Origin: JAZDEY01 sp043808325 [NCBI: Candidatus Eiseniibacteriota bacterium] | Lineage (GTDB): Bacteria; Arandabacterota; Arandabacteria; Arandabacterales | Length of the DNA: 64,000 bases | Reading direction: 5' to 3' | Assembly (NCBI GenBank): GCA_043808325.1 | Contig: JAZDEY010000064.1 | Location: forward strand, 83,908-147,907 | In this document: positions 46,098 through 55,215 of the stretch, in pieces | Layout of the letters: every line of letters starts with the position of its first letter | Numbering within the stretch: position 1 is the first letter of the stretch | Program-made: the position numbers and the translations under genes | The notes under the pieces: generated by a model | What the model was told of the DNA's origin: nothing | Seen by the model: only the letters and a program-made list of their open reading frames with translations | Databases searched by the model: none

Positions 46098-48743
46098 TCA
46101 ACCGAGCAGCGCCGAAAGGGTTCTCTCAAGCTTGGCCCTGGTCTGAGTGAGTGTCTCGACTTTATCTCTTTCCTTTGCCACAATCTCGCCCGGCGCCTTC
46201 TCGGCGAACTCGGGATTCGCAATCTTGGTCCTTGCCCGGTCAAGCAGCCTTCCCACCCGGTCGATCTCCTTGGTGAGACGCGCCTTCTCAACCTCGACAT
46301 CGATCACGCCGGCCAGCGGGACCACGACTTCGATCCCTCCCACTATGCTGGTCGCCACCGGTCCGCTCCCGGAGGGCCTGCCTGTTTCAATCGTGGAGAC
46401 TTTGCCCAGCTTCTTGATGTACCTGCCGGCCTCGAGCAGACCGGCCTCGGTCTCCCGGGAGCCTGAAAAGACAAGGTGAAGATGGACGTTGACCGACGGG
46501 TGCACCCCCATCTCTCCCCGTATGTTTCTCACGGCTTCGACGATGCTTATTACCGAGGCCATCACTGCCTCGGCGGCGGGATCGCTCGGGAAAGTCTCAT
46601 CCGCTCGCCAGGCCTGTTCGAGCAGGCTCTTGCGATCGAGACCGAGCGTGTGCCAGACCTCTTCGCTCAAGAACGGCATGAACGGATGCACCAGCTCGAG
46701 GCACCTGGCGAGGACCTGGCGGGCAACCCCGTTGACCTGACTCCTCACGCCGGCATCCTGGGAGTAGAATCTCTCCTTGGCCAGCTCCAGGTACCAGTCA
46801 CAGAACTCGTGCCAGATAAAGTCATACGCAGCCTTGGCAGCTTCGTTGAGAGCAAATTCCCCGTAGTAGGCCTTGATCTGCCCGGTGGCCTCCGCCGCCC
46901 GGCTGATGATCCATCTGTCGCAGATGTCCAGGCTGCCGGCGCGCATATCTGCGGCAACCCTCTCGCTTCCGTCGGAGTGATCCGCGCCATCGCCGGCCGC
47001 CTTCAAGAGCCTCGCGGCGTTCCAGATCTTGTTGGCGAAGTTCCTGCCGGTCTCGAGATTGCGCTCCGCAAAGAGCACGTCCGATCCTCTGGGTGTAAGC
47101 GAGACCATCGTGAACCTGAGCGCATCCGCGCCGTACTTGTCTATCAGCTCCGACGGATCCGGCGAGTTGCCTATCGATTTGGACATCTTCTGCCCGAACT
47201 CATCCCGTATCAGGCCGTGAAGATAGACATCCTCAAAGGGAATGTCCCTCATGAAATAGAGTCCGGCCATGATCATCCGCGCCACCCAGAAGAAGATGAT
47301 ATCCGGACCGGTCACCAGCGCCGATGTGGGATAGTACCGCTTCAGGTCCGCGGTTTCGGCAGGCCAACCCAGCGTTGAAAACGGCCACAGCCACGAGGAG
47401 AACCAGGTATCGAGCACGTCCTCTTCCCTCAAGAGCGGCCCGTGGCAGTCGGGGCATTCGGTCGGATCGGTAAGTTCGCTTACCATGCGGCCGCAACTTT
47501 GGCAGTGCCAGACGGGAATGCGGTGGCCCCACCAGAGCTGCCGCGATATGCACCAGTCCCGTATGCCTTCCATCCAGTTGAAGTAGACCTTGGTCCAGCG
47601 GTCGGGATGGAACTTCACTCGCCCCTGCCTGACCGCGTCTATCGCCGGCCCGGCCAGAGGCTCCATCTTCAGGAAGTACTGACGCGACAGATACGGCTCG
47701 ATTACGGTCGAGCATCGGTAGCACAGGGCCATCGACAGCCCGTAATCGGTGATTTTCTCCATCAGGCCCTGTTTCTCGAGCTCCGCAACAATGCGCTTGC
47801 GGGCCTCGAACCTATCGAGGCCTGCGAAGGCGCCCGCATTCTCATTCATTGTACCGGTCTTATCCATCACCACCAAGGGTTTGAGCCCGTGCCTGCCGCC
47901 GATCACGAAATCGTCGGCATCGTGGGCCGGCGTGACCTTGACCGCGCCCGTACCGAACTCCGGGTCGACGATGTCGTCTCGAATCACGGGCATCGGCCTG
48001 CCGACCAAGGGAAGCACCAGAGTCTTGTCCCAGGCATGCTCGTAGCGCTTGTCATTTGGATTTACGGCCACCGCTACGTCGCCCAGCATGGTCTCCGGCC
48101 GGGTAGTGGCTACGGTTATGTGGCCGCTGCCGTCCTGGAACGGATACTTTATGTACCACAGCTTGCCCGCGTGATCTTCGCGCTCGACTTCTTCATCGGA
48201 AAGCGAGGTCAGGCACCGCGGGCACCAGTTGATCACGTATTCGCCCCGGTAGATCAGGCCGGCCTTGAAGAGCGTGACAAATGCCGTCCGGACCGCACGG
48301 GACAGGCCTTCGTCAAGCGTGAATCTCTCCCTCGACCAATCGCAGGCGCAGCCCAGATGTTTGATCTGCTCGGTGATCTTGGCGCTCATCTCCTCTTTCC
48401 ACTGCCAGACGCGCTCGGTGAACTTCTCCCGGCCCAGGCTCTCACGGGTGAGGCCTTCCTGGCCGATCTGTTTCTCGACCGCAACCTGGGTGGCGATGCC
48501 GGCGTGGTCCTTTCCCGGAAGCCACAGACATTCCCTACCGCCCAACATGTTCCATCTCGTCAAGACGTCTTGAAGGGACATGTTGAGGGCGTGCCCCATG
48601 GTGAGCGGCCCGGTGATGTTCGGCGGTGGCATCACTATGACAAAGGGCTTGCCCGGTCTCGGCTGGGGCTTGAAAAGCCCCTCCCTTAGCCAGAAGTCAT
48701 ACCATGTCCCCTCCGCCTTGTGCGGGTCGTACCGTGTCTCCAT
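46098..48743 (-). CDS. valS: Valyl-tRNA synthetase
   Basis: 881 residues, typical class I synthetase of the Val/Ile/Leu group. HIGH-type motif PPPNITGPLTMGHALN (about 38-53), KMSKS as GQKMSKSIGNSPDP, CP1 editing domain with TTRPETMLGDVAVAVNP, anticodon-binding region and a C-terminal coiled coil (KARLTKEIDRVGRLLDRART). It charges tRNA-Val and edits Thr and other mischarged residues. A promoter-like site lies at 48777-48805, suggesting it heads the valS-DUF4139-rodZ-uvrB-nadC-birA-coaX transcript. Confidence 0.97.
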   Translation of the reverse strand: METRYDPHKAEGTWYDFWLREGLFKPQPRPGKPFVIVMPPPNITGPLTMGHALNMSLQDVLTRWNMLGGRECLWLPGKDHAGIATQVAVEKQIGQEGLTRESLGREKFTERVWQWKEEMSAKITEQIKHLGCACDWSRERFTLDEGLSRAVRTAFVTLFKAGLIYRGEYVINWCPRCLTSLSDEEVEREDHAGKLWYIKYPFQDGSGHITVATTRPETMLGDVAVAVNPNDKRYEHAWDKTLVLPLVGRPMPVIRDDIVDPEFGTGAVKVTPAHDADDFVIGGRHGLKPLVVMDKTGTMNENAGAFAGLDRFEARKRIVAELEKQGLMEKITDYGLSMALCYRCSTVIEPYLSRQYFLKMEPLAGPAIDAVRQGRVKFHPDRWTKVYFNWMEGIRDWCISRQLWWGHRIPVWHCQSCGRMVSELTDPTECPDCHGPLLREEDVLDTWFSSWLWPFSTLGWPAETADLKRYYPTSALVTGPDIIFFWVARMIMAGLYFMRDIPFEDVYLHGLIRDEFGQKMSKSIGNSPDPSELIDKYGADALRFTMVSLTPRGSDVLFAERNLETGRNFANKIWNAARLLKAAGDGADHSDGSERVAADMRAGSLDICDRWIISRAAEATGQIKAYYGEFALNEAAKAAYDFIWHEFCDWYLELAKERFYSQDAGVRSQVNGVARQVLARCLELVHPFMPFLSEEVWHTLGLDRKSLLEQAWRADETFPSDPAAEAVMASVISIVEAVRNIRGEMGVHPSVNVHLHLVFSGSRETEAGLLEAGRYIKKLGKVSTIETGRPSGSGPVATSIVGGIEVVVPLAGVIDVEVEKARLTKEIDRVGRLLDRARTKIANPEFAEKAPGEIVAKERDKVETLTQTRAKLERTLSALLG

Positions 48744-48776
48744 CGTCTGCTCCTCGTAGTTGGCTCTTTGATGCGA

Positions 48777-48805
48777 AAGGTAACACGGCTGGAGAGGCCA
48801 GTCAA
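48777..48805 (-). promoter_or_regulatory. Candidate promoter of valS
   Basis: On the minus strand TTGACT (48800-48805) and TACCTT (48777-48782) are 17 bases apart, in the 66-base gap between the HgdB-like gene stop and the valS start. The -35 is good (5 of 6), the -10 weak. Confidence 0.5.
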
Positions 48806-48809
48806 TCTT

Positions 48810-49820
48810 CTAATGGCCGGATCGCCTCGCCTTGTGCGACCGCAGCATGTCGACGAAGGCTTCGATCCGGACGCTTGACCTCGAGTCGATCTTGCCGGGC
48901 CGGTTGCCCTCGAGGGTGAGCGTCGGCAGACCGATTTCCTTCCTTATTATGATGTCCTCGACTTGCCGGAAACAGAAGGCCTGAACATAGTGGACGAGAC
49001 CGTCGATCTCGCGCCGCTTGATCTCGGCCCTTATGTCATCGAGCCTGTACCGGATGTGGTAAGGGTAGGTGTAGTGAAGATACTGGTCAACCAGATGATC
49101 GCACCTAACTGGCATGCTGAACTGTCGCTGAAGCTCATTGAAGACGACCATCCCGCCGAGGTTTTCCACCAGCGGGTAGATGCCGGTGACAATAGGCGGG
49201 ATACCGACGTAGGCCAGTCTCAGGTCGCCGCCGAGCGGCTTGCGGTCCCGGGCCGACGCGATGAAAGTATCGATCTCCTGCTCGAAGGCGTCGGGATCGC
49301 CCTTCATATCGCTGCAGCATATCTGGTAGTAGTGGTTGTCGAAGCCTCCTACCCTGCCCTCCTGCCAGGTCAGCCGGTCGATCTCTCCGACTTTGGCCCG
49401 GATGGTCTCAAGACGGGACCTGGTCCGCTCCAGATCGCCGGCCGAGACGGCGAACCTATCGCAGAGCTTTTCCACCTGGAGTGTGAGGAATCTCCGGTCG
49501 CGGTCGTAAGGGTACATGAAAGGGATGGTCTCAATGCCCTCGACCTCAAGCACCTCCATCAGAGCGTGGGTGTTGCTGCAATCGCCCTGGGTTACCGCGA
49601 TCACGGTATCGACGCCTTTGTGTTTGATCGCCGAGTATATGCCCTTTATCCAGGCGCAGCTTGAGTCGGGGAAACCCCGGCGCTCTGCTTGCTCCACCAG
49701 CAGTCCGCTGTCGGGGCGATCGACGAAGACATTGTTGAGATCGAGCACCCGTGAGCCCGCCGCATAGATCACCTCTATGGGCACGCTTGAGGTTATGCCT
49801 ATTTCGCGCCGCTCGCTCAC
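48810..49820 (-). CDS. HgdB/BcrC-like 2-hydroxyacyl-CoA dehydratase D-family protein
   Basis: 336 residues. The likely iron-sulfur and substrate cysteines are C55 (SSCAWIK), C81 (QGDCSNT), C168 and C169 (QICCSD) and C283 (AFCFRQ), matching the family in which a [4Fe-4S] cluster is held by three cysteines. Known members dehydrate hydroxyacyl-CoA or reduce benzoyl-CoA, each with an ATPase electron donor of the HgdC type. No second dehydratase subunit or activator gene is in the window. The start overlaps queE by four bases, so it is translated with the queuosine genes. That unusual neighbour raises the possibility of a different reductive substrate. Confident on family, not on reaction. Confidence 0.8.
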   Translation of the reverse strand: MSERREIGITSSVPIEVIYAAGSRVLDLNNVFVDRPDSGLLVEQAERRGFPDSSCAWIKGIYSAIKHKGVDTVIAVTQGDCSNTHALMEVLEVEGIETIPFMYPYDRDRRFLTLQVEKLCDRFAVSAGDLERTRSRLETIRAKVGEIDRLTWQEGRVGGFDNHYYQICCSDMKGDPDAFEQEIDTFIASARDRKPLGGDLRLAYVGIPPIVTGIYPLVENLGGMVVFNELQRQFSMPVRCDHLVDQYLHYTYPYHIRYRLDDIRAEIKRREIDGLVHYVQAFCFRQVEDIIIRKEIGLPTLTLEGNRPGKIDSRSSVRIEAFVDMLRSHKARRSGH

Positions 49821-50563
49821 CGGATACCAAGCACCTTATGCATCTGGAGAGAAAGCCTGGCGTCATAGAGCCCGGAGCGCGCCAGGTTCAGGGCAGCCAG
49901 CAGGCGCTCCCCGGCCATGGCCGGCCGCCCTTCCAAGATTGCCGGCTGAAGCAGCACCGGCAGATAGCGGTTGACTCCGGAAATAAGTTCGACCGCGTCC
50001 CCGATTTCAGCCTGAGACGCTTCGTCGGTCAGCACGATCTTGACGGCCGCGTCCCGCCCGGCTAAAGCCTCCAAGAAGGCGCGATGCTCTCGCACGAGGT
50101 CTTTGCCGCCCTGGGTCGAAGGGAGTTTGATGTCCATGCACACAAAATCAATGACATCCTTGATCTCCAGGAAGGCATCGGCAAGCGAACCGTTGGTCTC
50201 GAGGTGAAGCCTGTAACCCAGCATGTGTAGCTGCTTTGACGCGTCGAGCAGGAACGAAGGCTGGAGAAGGGGTTCACCGCCCGTGAGGACAATTGTCGGC
50301 GCGGCGCGCGCCTCCTTGATCTCCGCAACCAGGCGGTCGGATGTCACCGGGTTCCCGACCTCGCGGCGTTCGCCGCTTCCCACAGCCCCGGCCCCGTGAA
50401 TTATCGCGGCTTCGGAGTTCCGCCCGGCATACTCGGTATCGCAGTAGGAACATGCCAGATTGCAGCCGCAGAACCTGATGAAGGTCGCGGGCCGTCCGGC
50501 ATACAAACCCTCACCCTCGACCGAGGTAAAGATCTCGCTTAGATAGGCGGCAGGCATACTCAT
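49817..50563 (-). CDS. queE: 7-carboxy-7-deazaguanine synthase
   Basis: About 248 residues, a short radical SAM enzyme. The N-terminus SEIFTSVEGEGLYAGRPATF is typical of QueE, and the cluster-binding cysteines are C34, C38 and C41 (CNLACSYCD), followed by TGGEPLLQPSF and LETNGSL. It converts 6-carboxytetrahydropterin to 7-carboxy-7-deazaguanine in the preQ0 pathway. The ATG at 50563 overlaps the DUF366-like stop (ATGA); a second ATG two codons later is possible. It is followed by the HgdB-like gene. Confidence 0.93.
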   Translation of the reverse strand: MSMPAAYLSEIFTSVEGEGLYAGRPATFIRFCGCNLACSYCDTEYAGRNSEAAIIHGAGAVGSGERREVGNPVTSDRLVAEIKEARAAPTIVLTGGEPLLQPSFLLDASKQLHMLGYRLHLETNGSLADAFLEIKDVIDFVCMDIKLPSTQGGKDLVREHRAFLEALAGRDAAVKIVLTDEASQAEIGDAVELISGVNRYLPVLLQPAILEGRPAMAGERLLAALNLARSGLYDARLSLQMHKVLGIR

Positions 50564-51129
50564 ACCACCGGCCTCACCTTGGAGGCAGCCCTCGTACAGG
50601 AATCGATCTCGCCGGCGAACCTCGCAAGCACCTCGCCGGCGATCCACTTGTAGTCTATGCTCATGCCTGCGAGGCACGCAGCCTCAACCGGGACGCCTTC
50701 AGTGGTTATGTTGAGCCCCAGGTGAATCAGGCCTGAGACGGGAGACACCGTGGCCACCGAGACCGATAGTTTGCCCTGCCCGACGTAGAGATCGTCGCCC
50801 CTCCGGTCAACCACGCGACCGGCGGCGGACTTAGAGACCTCTGAGTTCAAGACGTCCTGGGTGATCGAACACAAGAGCCGCTGCGCCAGCGTGATCCCCA
50901 GCAGACCGGCGCCGGACATCTCCACGATGAAATGAAGCATGTCCTTCCCTGCCACGACATTGCCAAGATCGAAGTCCTCGCGATCCACCAGGTCTTCACC
51001 GCTGACCATGCACGAGCCCCTGAAGGCAATGATCACATCGCCTTCCAGTCCGAAGCGTTCCATCACCCAGTGGGATCGGAGCTCCCGGCCGGTGTAGTTG
51101 ATCCTTTCGTCGGCAAGCTTGCTTTTCAT
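50560..51129 (-). CDS. DUF366-like protein in a queuosine operon
   Basis: 189 residues, no signal peptide or membrane helix. It begins KSKLADERINYTGRELRSHW and continues with GDVIIAFRGSCMVSGEDLVD, MLHFIVEMSG, QRLLCSITQDVL and RRGDDLYVGQGKLSVSVATVSP. That agrees with my memory of the DUF366 family, which has no assigned function. The start overlaps the queC stop and the stop overlaps the queE start (4 bases each), so it is embedded in the preQ0 operon. A role in queuosine synthesis, or in salvage, is therefore likely. FolE and QueF are missing from the window; whether DUF366 could replace either is speculative. Confidence 0.75.
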   Translation of the reverse strand: MKSKLADERINYTGRELRSHWVMERFGLEGDVIIAFRGSCMVSGEDLVDREDFDLGNVVAGKDMLHFIVEMSGAGLLGITLAQRLLCSITQDVLNSEVSKSAAGRVVDRRGDDLYVGQGKLSVSVATVSPVSGLIHLGLNITTEGVPVEAACLAGMSIDYKWIAGEVLARFAGEIDSCTRAASKVRPVV

Positions 51130-51806
51130 TCGGCAAACCTCGCGGCGTACCTTTCAAAAACCCGGTTGGCCCGAAGTGCGGCTTTGACCCTCAGGCACGA
51201 TTGGCAGGTTCCACACATCCTTTGGTCATCCGAGCGTCGGTAGCAGGAATAGATGAGATCGAGGGGCGCCGATATCCTTAGGCCAAGCCCAACTATCTCA
51301 TCCTTGGTCATATCGATGGTATAGCACAAGGCCTCGACCGCCGACAGAGTGGACACGCTCAACACTCTGTTGATCTTCTCAAGGAAACCCCGGGAATTGT
51401 CGGGAAACACCTCAGCCTCCTCCCGGTTAAAGCCTACCACCACAGCCCGAGCTCCCAAGGCCTCCGCATAGGCAGCGCCGATCGAAACAAGCACGCAGTT
51501 GCGATTGGGGATCCAAGCCTCCCTGAGCAGCGCCGGGGCCTCGGCCAGTATGCCTCCCGGATGAGGTGCAATCTCGCCCCGGCCCATCACCGGATTGGCG
51601 ACCACTTCCCCGTACCAGGGCAGTGAAACGATGGTGTGGGGAACGCCGCAGCGGGCGGCACACAGGCCGGCCGCCCTCGCTTCGTTCGCAAACGCGACCT
51701 GACCATAATCGAAGGTGATAGCTCGCGCAACCTCACCTTGGTCCAACGCACACTTGAGGTTTACGGTCGAGTCAAGCCCGCCGGAAAGCAGAACGATGGT
51801 TTTCAA
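51126..51806 (-). CDS. queC: 7-cyano-7-deazaguanine synthase
   Basis: 226 residues, typical QueC. PP-loop SGGLDSTVNLK at the N-terminus, FDYGQ near residue 32-36, NRNCVLVSIGAAYAEALGA, GFNREEAEVFPDN, and the zinc cysteines in YSCYRRSDDQRMCGTCQSCL. It converts 7-carboxy-7-deazaguanine to preQ0 with ATP and ammonia. It lies ten bases after queD and overlaps the DUF366-like gene by four bases. Confidence 0.95.
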   Translation of the reverse strand: MKTIVLLSGGLDSTVNLKCALDQGEVARAITFDYGQVAFANEARAAGLCAARCGVPHTIVSLPWYGEVVANPVMGRGEIAPHPGGILAEAPALLREAWIPNRNCVLVSIGAAYAEALGARAVVVGFNREEAEVFPDNSRGFLEKINRVLSVSTLSAVEALCYTIDMTKDEIVGLGLRISAPLDLIYSCYRRSDDQRMCGTCQSCLRVKAALRANRVFERYAARFAE

Positions 51807-51816
51807 TCCTTGAAAG

Positions 51817-52236
51817 TCACTCCTTGAAATAGACAGCGCAGTTGAGCGGGGATTCCCAGACTTCTACCCGGGCAACGCTTACCGGTTCGTCCGCAAGGCG
51901 TCCGGCCATCTCGCCATAGAACCATTCAGCGATAGCCTCAGCGGTCGGATTCCTGCCTTTGAAGCAGGCAAGATCATTAAGCACGGTGTGATCGAGCGCC
52001 TTGGCCACCTCGCTCATCAAGGCCCTCAGCGTGCGGAAGTCATAGGCGAGGTCGGCGGGACCGCTGGTCCGCTGCCCCCGGCCAATCGCTTGAGAGCCGG
52101 CCTGCCCGGTCGTGCCGGTCCGAAGGGCGACCCTCACCTTCCAGTTATGCCCGTGCATCCTGGCGCAATCACCTGGGTACCCGGCAATGAAGTGGGCAGC
52201 CGAGAAGCTGACTTCGGTCGATATCTCGTAGGGCAT
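51817..52236 (-). CDS. queD: 6-carboxytetrahydropterin synthase
   Basis: About 139 residues. The zinc ligands H15 (SAAHF) and H28-x-H30 (MHGHNW) and the catalytic C24 are all present, and the later FPTAE-like stretch appears as NPTAEAIAEWFYGEM. It converts 7,8-dihydroneopterin triphosphate to 6-carboxytetrahydropterin. A mid-protein insertion rich in Gly/Gln/Ser (TGTTGQAGSQAIGRGQ) is unlike the usual QueD. I chose ATG 52236, one base after the GGDEF gene stop region; the longer frame to 52311 lies in that gene. Confidence 0.92.
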   Translation of the reverse strand: MPYEISTEVSFSAAHFIAGYPGDCARMHGHNWKVRVALRTGTTGQAGSQAIGRGQRTSGPADLAYDFRTLRALMSEVAKALDHTVLNDLACFKGRNPTAEAIAEWFYGEMAGRLADEPVSVARVEVWESPLNCAVYFKE

Positions 52237-52237
52237 C

Positions 52238-53560
52238 CTAGGTCCCGCCCTCCCCCGAGGGCAAGCTGAAGAATACAACTCGATTCTTGCCGCTCCGCTC
52301 AGCCTGGGCAAGCGCCTTGTCGGCCTTCTCGATCAGATCATCCTTGGTGACGGCATCAAAGGGGCAGATCGCTCCGCCGAGACTGATCGTGATCTTGGCA
52401 TCCCCGATCGCGGGGCAGATCGCCGCGAAGTCGGTGGCCTCGATCACCCCCCTCAAGCGGTCGGCGGTCATCAGGGCATGCTCGCCGATCGTGTCGGGAA
52501 GGATTATGCCGAACTCATCGCCGCCATACCTTGCGACCACGTCGATGTGCCTCACCTTGTCCTCGAGCGAGTGAGCGATCGCCGAAAGCACGAGGTCACC
52601 GACCGGATGACCGAAATTGGTGTTGACCTGCTTGAAGTTGTCGACATCCATCATCAGGAAGGACACCGGCTCATTGGTGCGCTTGTAGCGCTCGATCTCG
52701 CGCTCCAGCTGGTCTTCGAGGTAGCCCCGGTTGTAGACGTGGGTCAGCGGGTCCCGGAAGATCAGAGTCTCCAGATGCTCCGCATTCTTGATCATCCCCG
52801 CGGCAAGCATCGCCAGCAAGGAGAGAAATCCCAGATCGTCATCCCCGAAGTTGCCGACCAGCCTGCTCCAGGTCTCGAGCACCCCGTAGGTCTTGCCCTT
52901 GCAGCGCAGGGGCATAACCACGACGGAGGCGAAGAGGCCGCCCGAGTACTTGGCTAGTTCCGCTTCGCGCCCAAGATCGGGCACGTTGACGCAGAAACCC
53001 TCATCCTTCACCCATTTGTCGACGAGGGCGGGGGCAAAGCGTGCCGGAGCCTCCGGCGAGCCGTCGCTCACCTTGGCTATGATCTGTCTGACGGATTCGT
53101 CGCTCAAATGGATCACGCAATAGTCGGCCGATATCATATCGCGGATCGTGGCGAGCATGCGCTGGAGCACGCCACCCAGCTCATCCTCCGAGCGGCAGGT
53201 GGCAATCGAGGTGAAGAGCATCTCGATCCTGTCGGAATCTTCCTTCCGCACGAAACCTCGCGGCAGAAACGGCGCCACTTCCGCCTTAAGAGCCGGGGGC
53301 TCCTTGAGCGAGAATACGTCGAGGCTCCCCGGATCCTGGAACCGCAGGTATCGTTCGCCATTGCGTTCGCTAACGCCCAGCCATCTGACCCGGCCGGACT
53401 TGGACATCGCCTGCATGATCTCTAGAGTCTGCTCCCAGGCCACCAGCGGATCGGGCTCCGCGAGCGCCCGATGCAGGCTTTTCCGCAACTCGGTATTGGT
53501 CCCGTCGCTTGCCAGCATCTTGTTGAGGAGACTGCGCAGACTTATCTTCTCGGTTTTCAT
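52238..53560 (-). CDS. GAF-GGDEF diguanylate cyclase
   Basis: About 440 residues. An N-terminal region (1-100, unassigned) is followed by a GAF-like domain (about 110-265: YCVIHLSDESVRQIIAKVSDG, VVVMPLRCKGKTYGVLETWS). A GGDEF domain follows (about 275-440) with DPLTHVYNRGYLED, MMDVDNFKQVNTNFGH and ARYGGDEFGI. The catalytic GGDEF is intact, and an RxxD inhibition site (RHID) lies five residues before it, as in feedback-regulated cyclases. It makes cyclic di-GMP. I chose ATG 53560 because the frame to 53830 extends into the neighbouring gene without similarity. Co-transcription with queuosine genes is odd. Confidence 0.93.
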   Translation of the reverse strand: MKTEKISLRSLLNKMLASDGTNTELRKSLHRALAEPDPLVAWEQTLEIMQAMSKSGRVRWLGVSERNGERYLRFQDPGSLDVFSLKEPPALKAEVAPFLPRGFVRKEDSDRIEMLFTSIATCRSEDELGGVLQRMLATIRDMISADYCVIHLSDESVRQIIAKVSDGSPEAPARFAPALVDKWVKDEGFCVNVPDLGREAELAKYSGGLFASVVVMPLRCKGKTYGVLETWSRLVGNFGDDDLGFLSLLAMLAAGMIKNAEHLETLIFRDPLTHVYNRGYLEDQLEREIERYKRTNEPVSFLMMDVDNFKQVNTNFGHPVGDLVLSAIAHSLEDKVRHIDVVARYGGDEFGIILPDTIGEHALMTADRLRGVIEATDFAAICPAIGDAKITISLGGAICPFDAVTKDDLIEKADKALAQAERSGKNRVVFFSLPSGEGGT

Positions 53561-53579
53561 ATCACCAATCCGAGCCCCG

Positions 53580-55160
53580 TTACTGCATGTAGCCGATCGC
53601 CCGAAGCTGCTTCTCCATCTTCTTGGAATCCTGGGCGGAGAAAGCGATCGGCGTCCTATACCCCGATGAATTCGATGTCGCCAACCGAAGCTGACCCGAG
53701 GGCACCGCCGCGAACGCCTGTTCCGGCACTCGCCCATCGATATCCCCCGGTGCAGGTACACCCAGATATGCCAGTATTGTCGGCGTGACATCCACGATTC
53801 TCGCCGCAAGCACCGTTCCTGGCGATACAAATTTCCCGTAGAGACCTATCGCCCCCGGCCGTCGATGGAACCCCGAGAAACCCTTGTCGGGACTGGGACC
53901 GGCGTCTATGATCCGCAGGTCAGGGGTCCGGGGAAGCGTGAAGAACAGATAGTCGGGGTTCTCAAGACATACAACGTCAGGGGCGGTCGACAGGTAAGGC
54001 CCCTTGTAGATTTCCTCTTTGACGTAGATCGAGTCGATAATCGGCACACCTCTCGCGGGATCCTTGAGCGTTCTAAGCCCTTCAATCAGACGTTTTCTGA
54101 GGCTAGTATACCTTTCTTCGGCATTGGGACCGGAGACATTGATCTTGAACTTGGCCCCAAAGAAATCGGCGCACAGCACGTCCTGAGTTGCTCCCAGCGT
54201 CCGATAGAGAAAGTTCTGGCCGTTTACGGTGTAGTCCAGGCGCCCAAAGCCGTGATCCGACATCACGACGAGCAGGTCATCGTCCTTCATGTGCTTCATG
54301 AATTCACCGAGGTAGGTATCCGCCATCACATATGCGTCCTCAATCGCTCCGCCATACTCCTTGCCGCCGATCGGGTCGTACATGGGATGGCCCGGGTCCA
54401 TGTATTTCCACAGGTAATGCTGGTACCTATCGGTGAAGGTGAACACAATCCAAAAGAGGTCCCAGGTGTTCTCCTCGAACAGCTTGAGCCCCAGCTCGAG
54501 CCGCTGCGACTCAATGGCCTTTTCCTTCTGGATGAACCTGTCCTCGCGGTTCTTGGCAACCACCACCCGGAAGGCATCGAAGGTATAATCCCCGAGCAGG
54601 CTGCCGAGGGATCTGGGCCAATAGTAGGCGGATGTATCCTCCGAGGCGTGAGGGAAACCGGCTATCATCATGCCGTTCAAACTGTCCGCAGGGGAGGTTA
54701 GAGGTATGTTTATCACTATGGATTTTCTCCCGAACGGCCCGATCAGCTGCCAGACGGCACGGTAGCCCCGCTGGAGAGAAGTATTGAAGACGATGGCGCC
54801 CGACGCGTCAGGTTTGGGCTGGCCCATGAAACCATAGACGCCGTGCTTGCCGGGATTGACGCCTGTCACCGCTGAGGTCCAGGCGGAGGCCGACGACGGC
54901 GGCAGAGTCGACAACAGCGTACCGAACGCTCCCCCGGTGATCATCCGGGCGAAGTTGGGCATCTTGCGCTCCGCCACGAATCTTCTCACGTATCCCGGAT
55001 CGAGACCGTCAAAGCCGACCACAATCACGCGCCCCAAGGCCGGTGTTGCCATTACGACCACCTCAGGCTTCTTCTTATCGCCACCACAGCCGGACACGAG
55101 CCAGGTAAGCAGTAGGACCACGACGGCTGCAGCACCCGCAAAACCTATGCGTCGCTTCAT
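53580..55160 (-). CDS. Type I phosphodiesterase / alkaline-phosphatase superfamily lipoprotein
   Basis: 526 residues. A lipobox LVSGC (residues 21-25) marks it as a membrane-anchored lipoprotein. The catalytic domain begins VIVVGFDGLDPGYVRRF (metal-binding Asp), then PPSSASAWTSAVTGVNPGKHG (nucleophile region), VVMSDHGFG (metal-binding Asp/His) and SGFHRRPGAIGLYG. This is the AP superfamily type I phosphodiesterase/nucleotide pyrophosphatase pattern, also seen in phosphoglycerol transferases. It is the first gene of the operon behind the promoter at 55216-55244. Substrate is unknown. Its N-terminal lysines are ordinary. Confidence 0.9.
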   Translation of the reverse strand: MKRRIGFAGAAAVVVLLLTWLVSGCGGDKKKPEVVVMATPALGRVIVVGFDGLDPGYVRRFVAERKMPNFARMITGGAFGTLLSTLPPSSASAWTSAVTGVNPGKHGVYGFMGQPKPDASGAIVFNTSLQRGYRAVWQLIGPFGRKSIVINIPLTSPADSLNGMMIAGFPHASEDTSAYYWPRSLGSLLGDYTFDAFRVVVAKNREDRFIQKEKAIESQRLELGLKLFEENTWDLFWIVFTFTDRYQHYLWKYMDPGHPMYDPIGGKEYGGAIEDAYVMADTYLGEFMKHMKDDDLLVVMSDHGFGRLDYTVNGQNFLYRTLGATQDVLCADFFGAKFKINVSGPNAEERYTSLRKRLIEGLRTLKDPARGVPIIDSIYVKEEIYKGPYLSTAPDVVCLENPDYLFFTLPRTPDLRIIDAGPSPDKGFSGFHRRPGAIGLYGKFVSPGTVLAARIVDVTPTILAYLGVPAPGDIDGRVPEQAFAAVPSGQLRLATSNSSGYRTPIAFSAQDSKKMEKQLRAIGYMQ

Positions 55161-55215
55161 CAGGCAAGCCCTCCAATGAGATCGTAATCGCCCGCGCTGT
55201 GGTTCCTGTTAAGCA

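Noticed and set aside
53561-53830. N-terminal extension of the GGDEF gene
   Set aside because: Runs into the phosphodiesterase gene and has no domain similarity.
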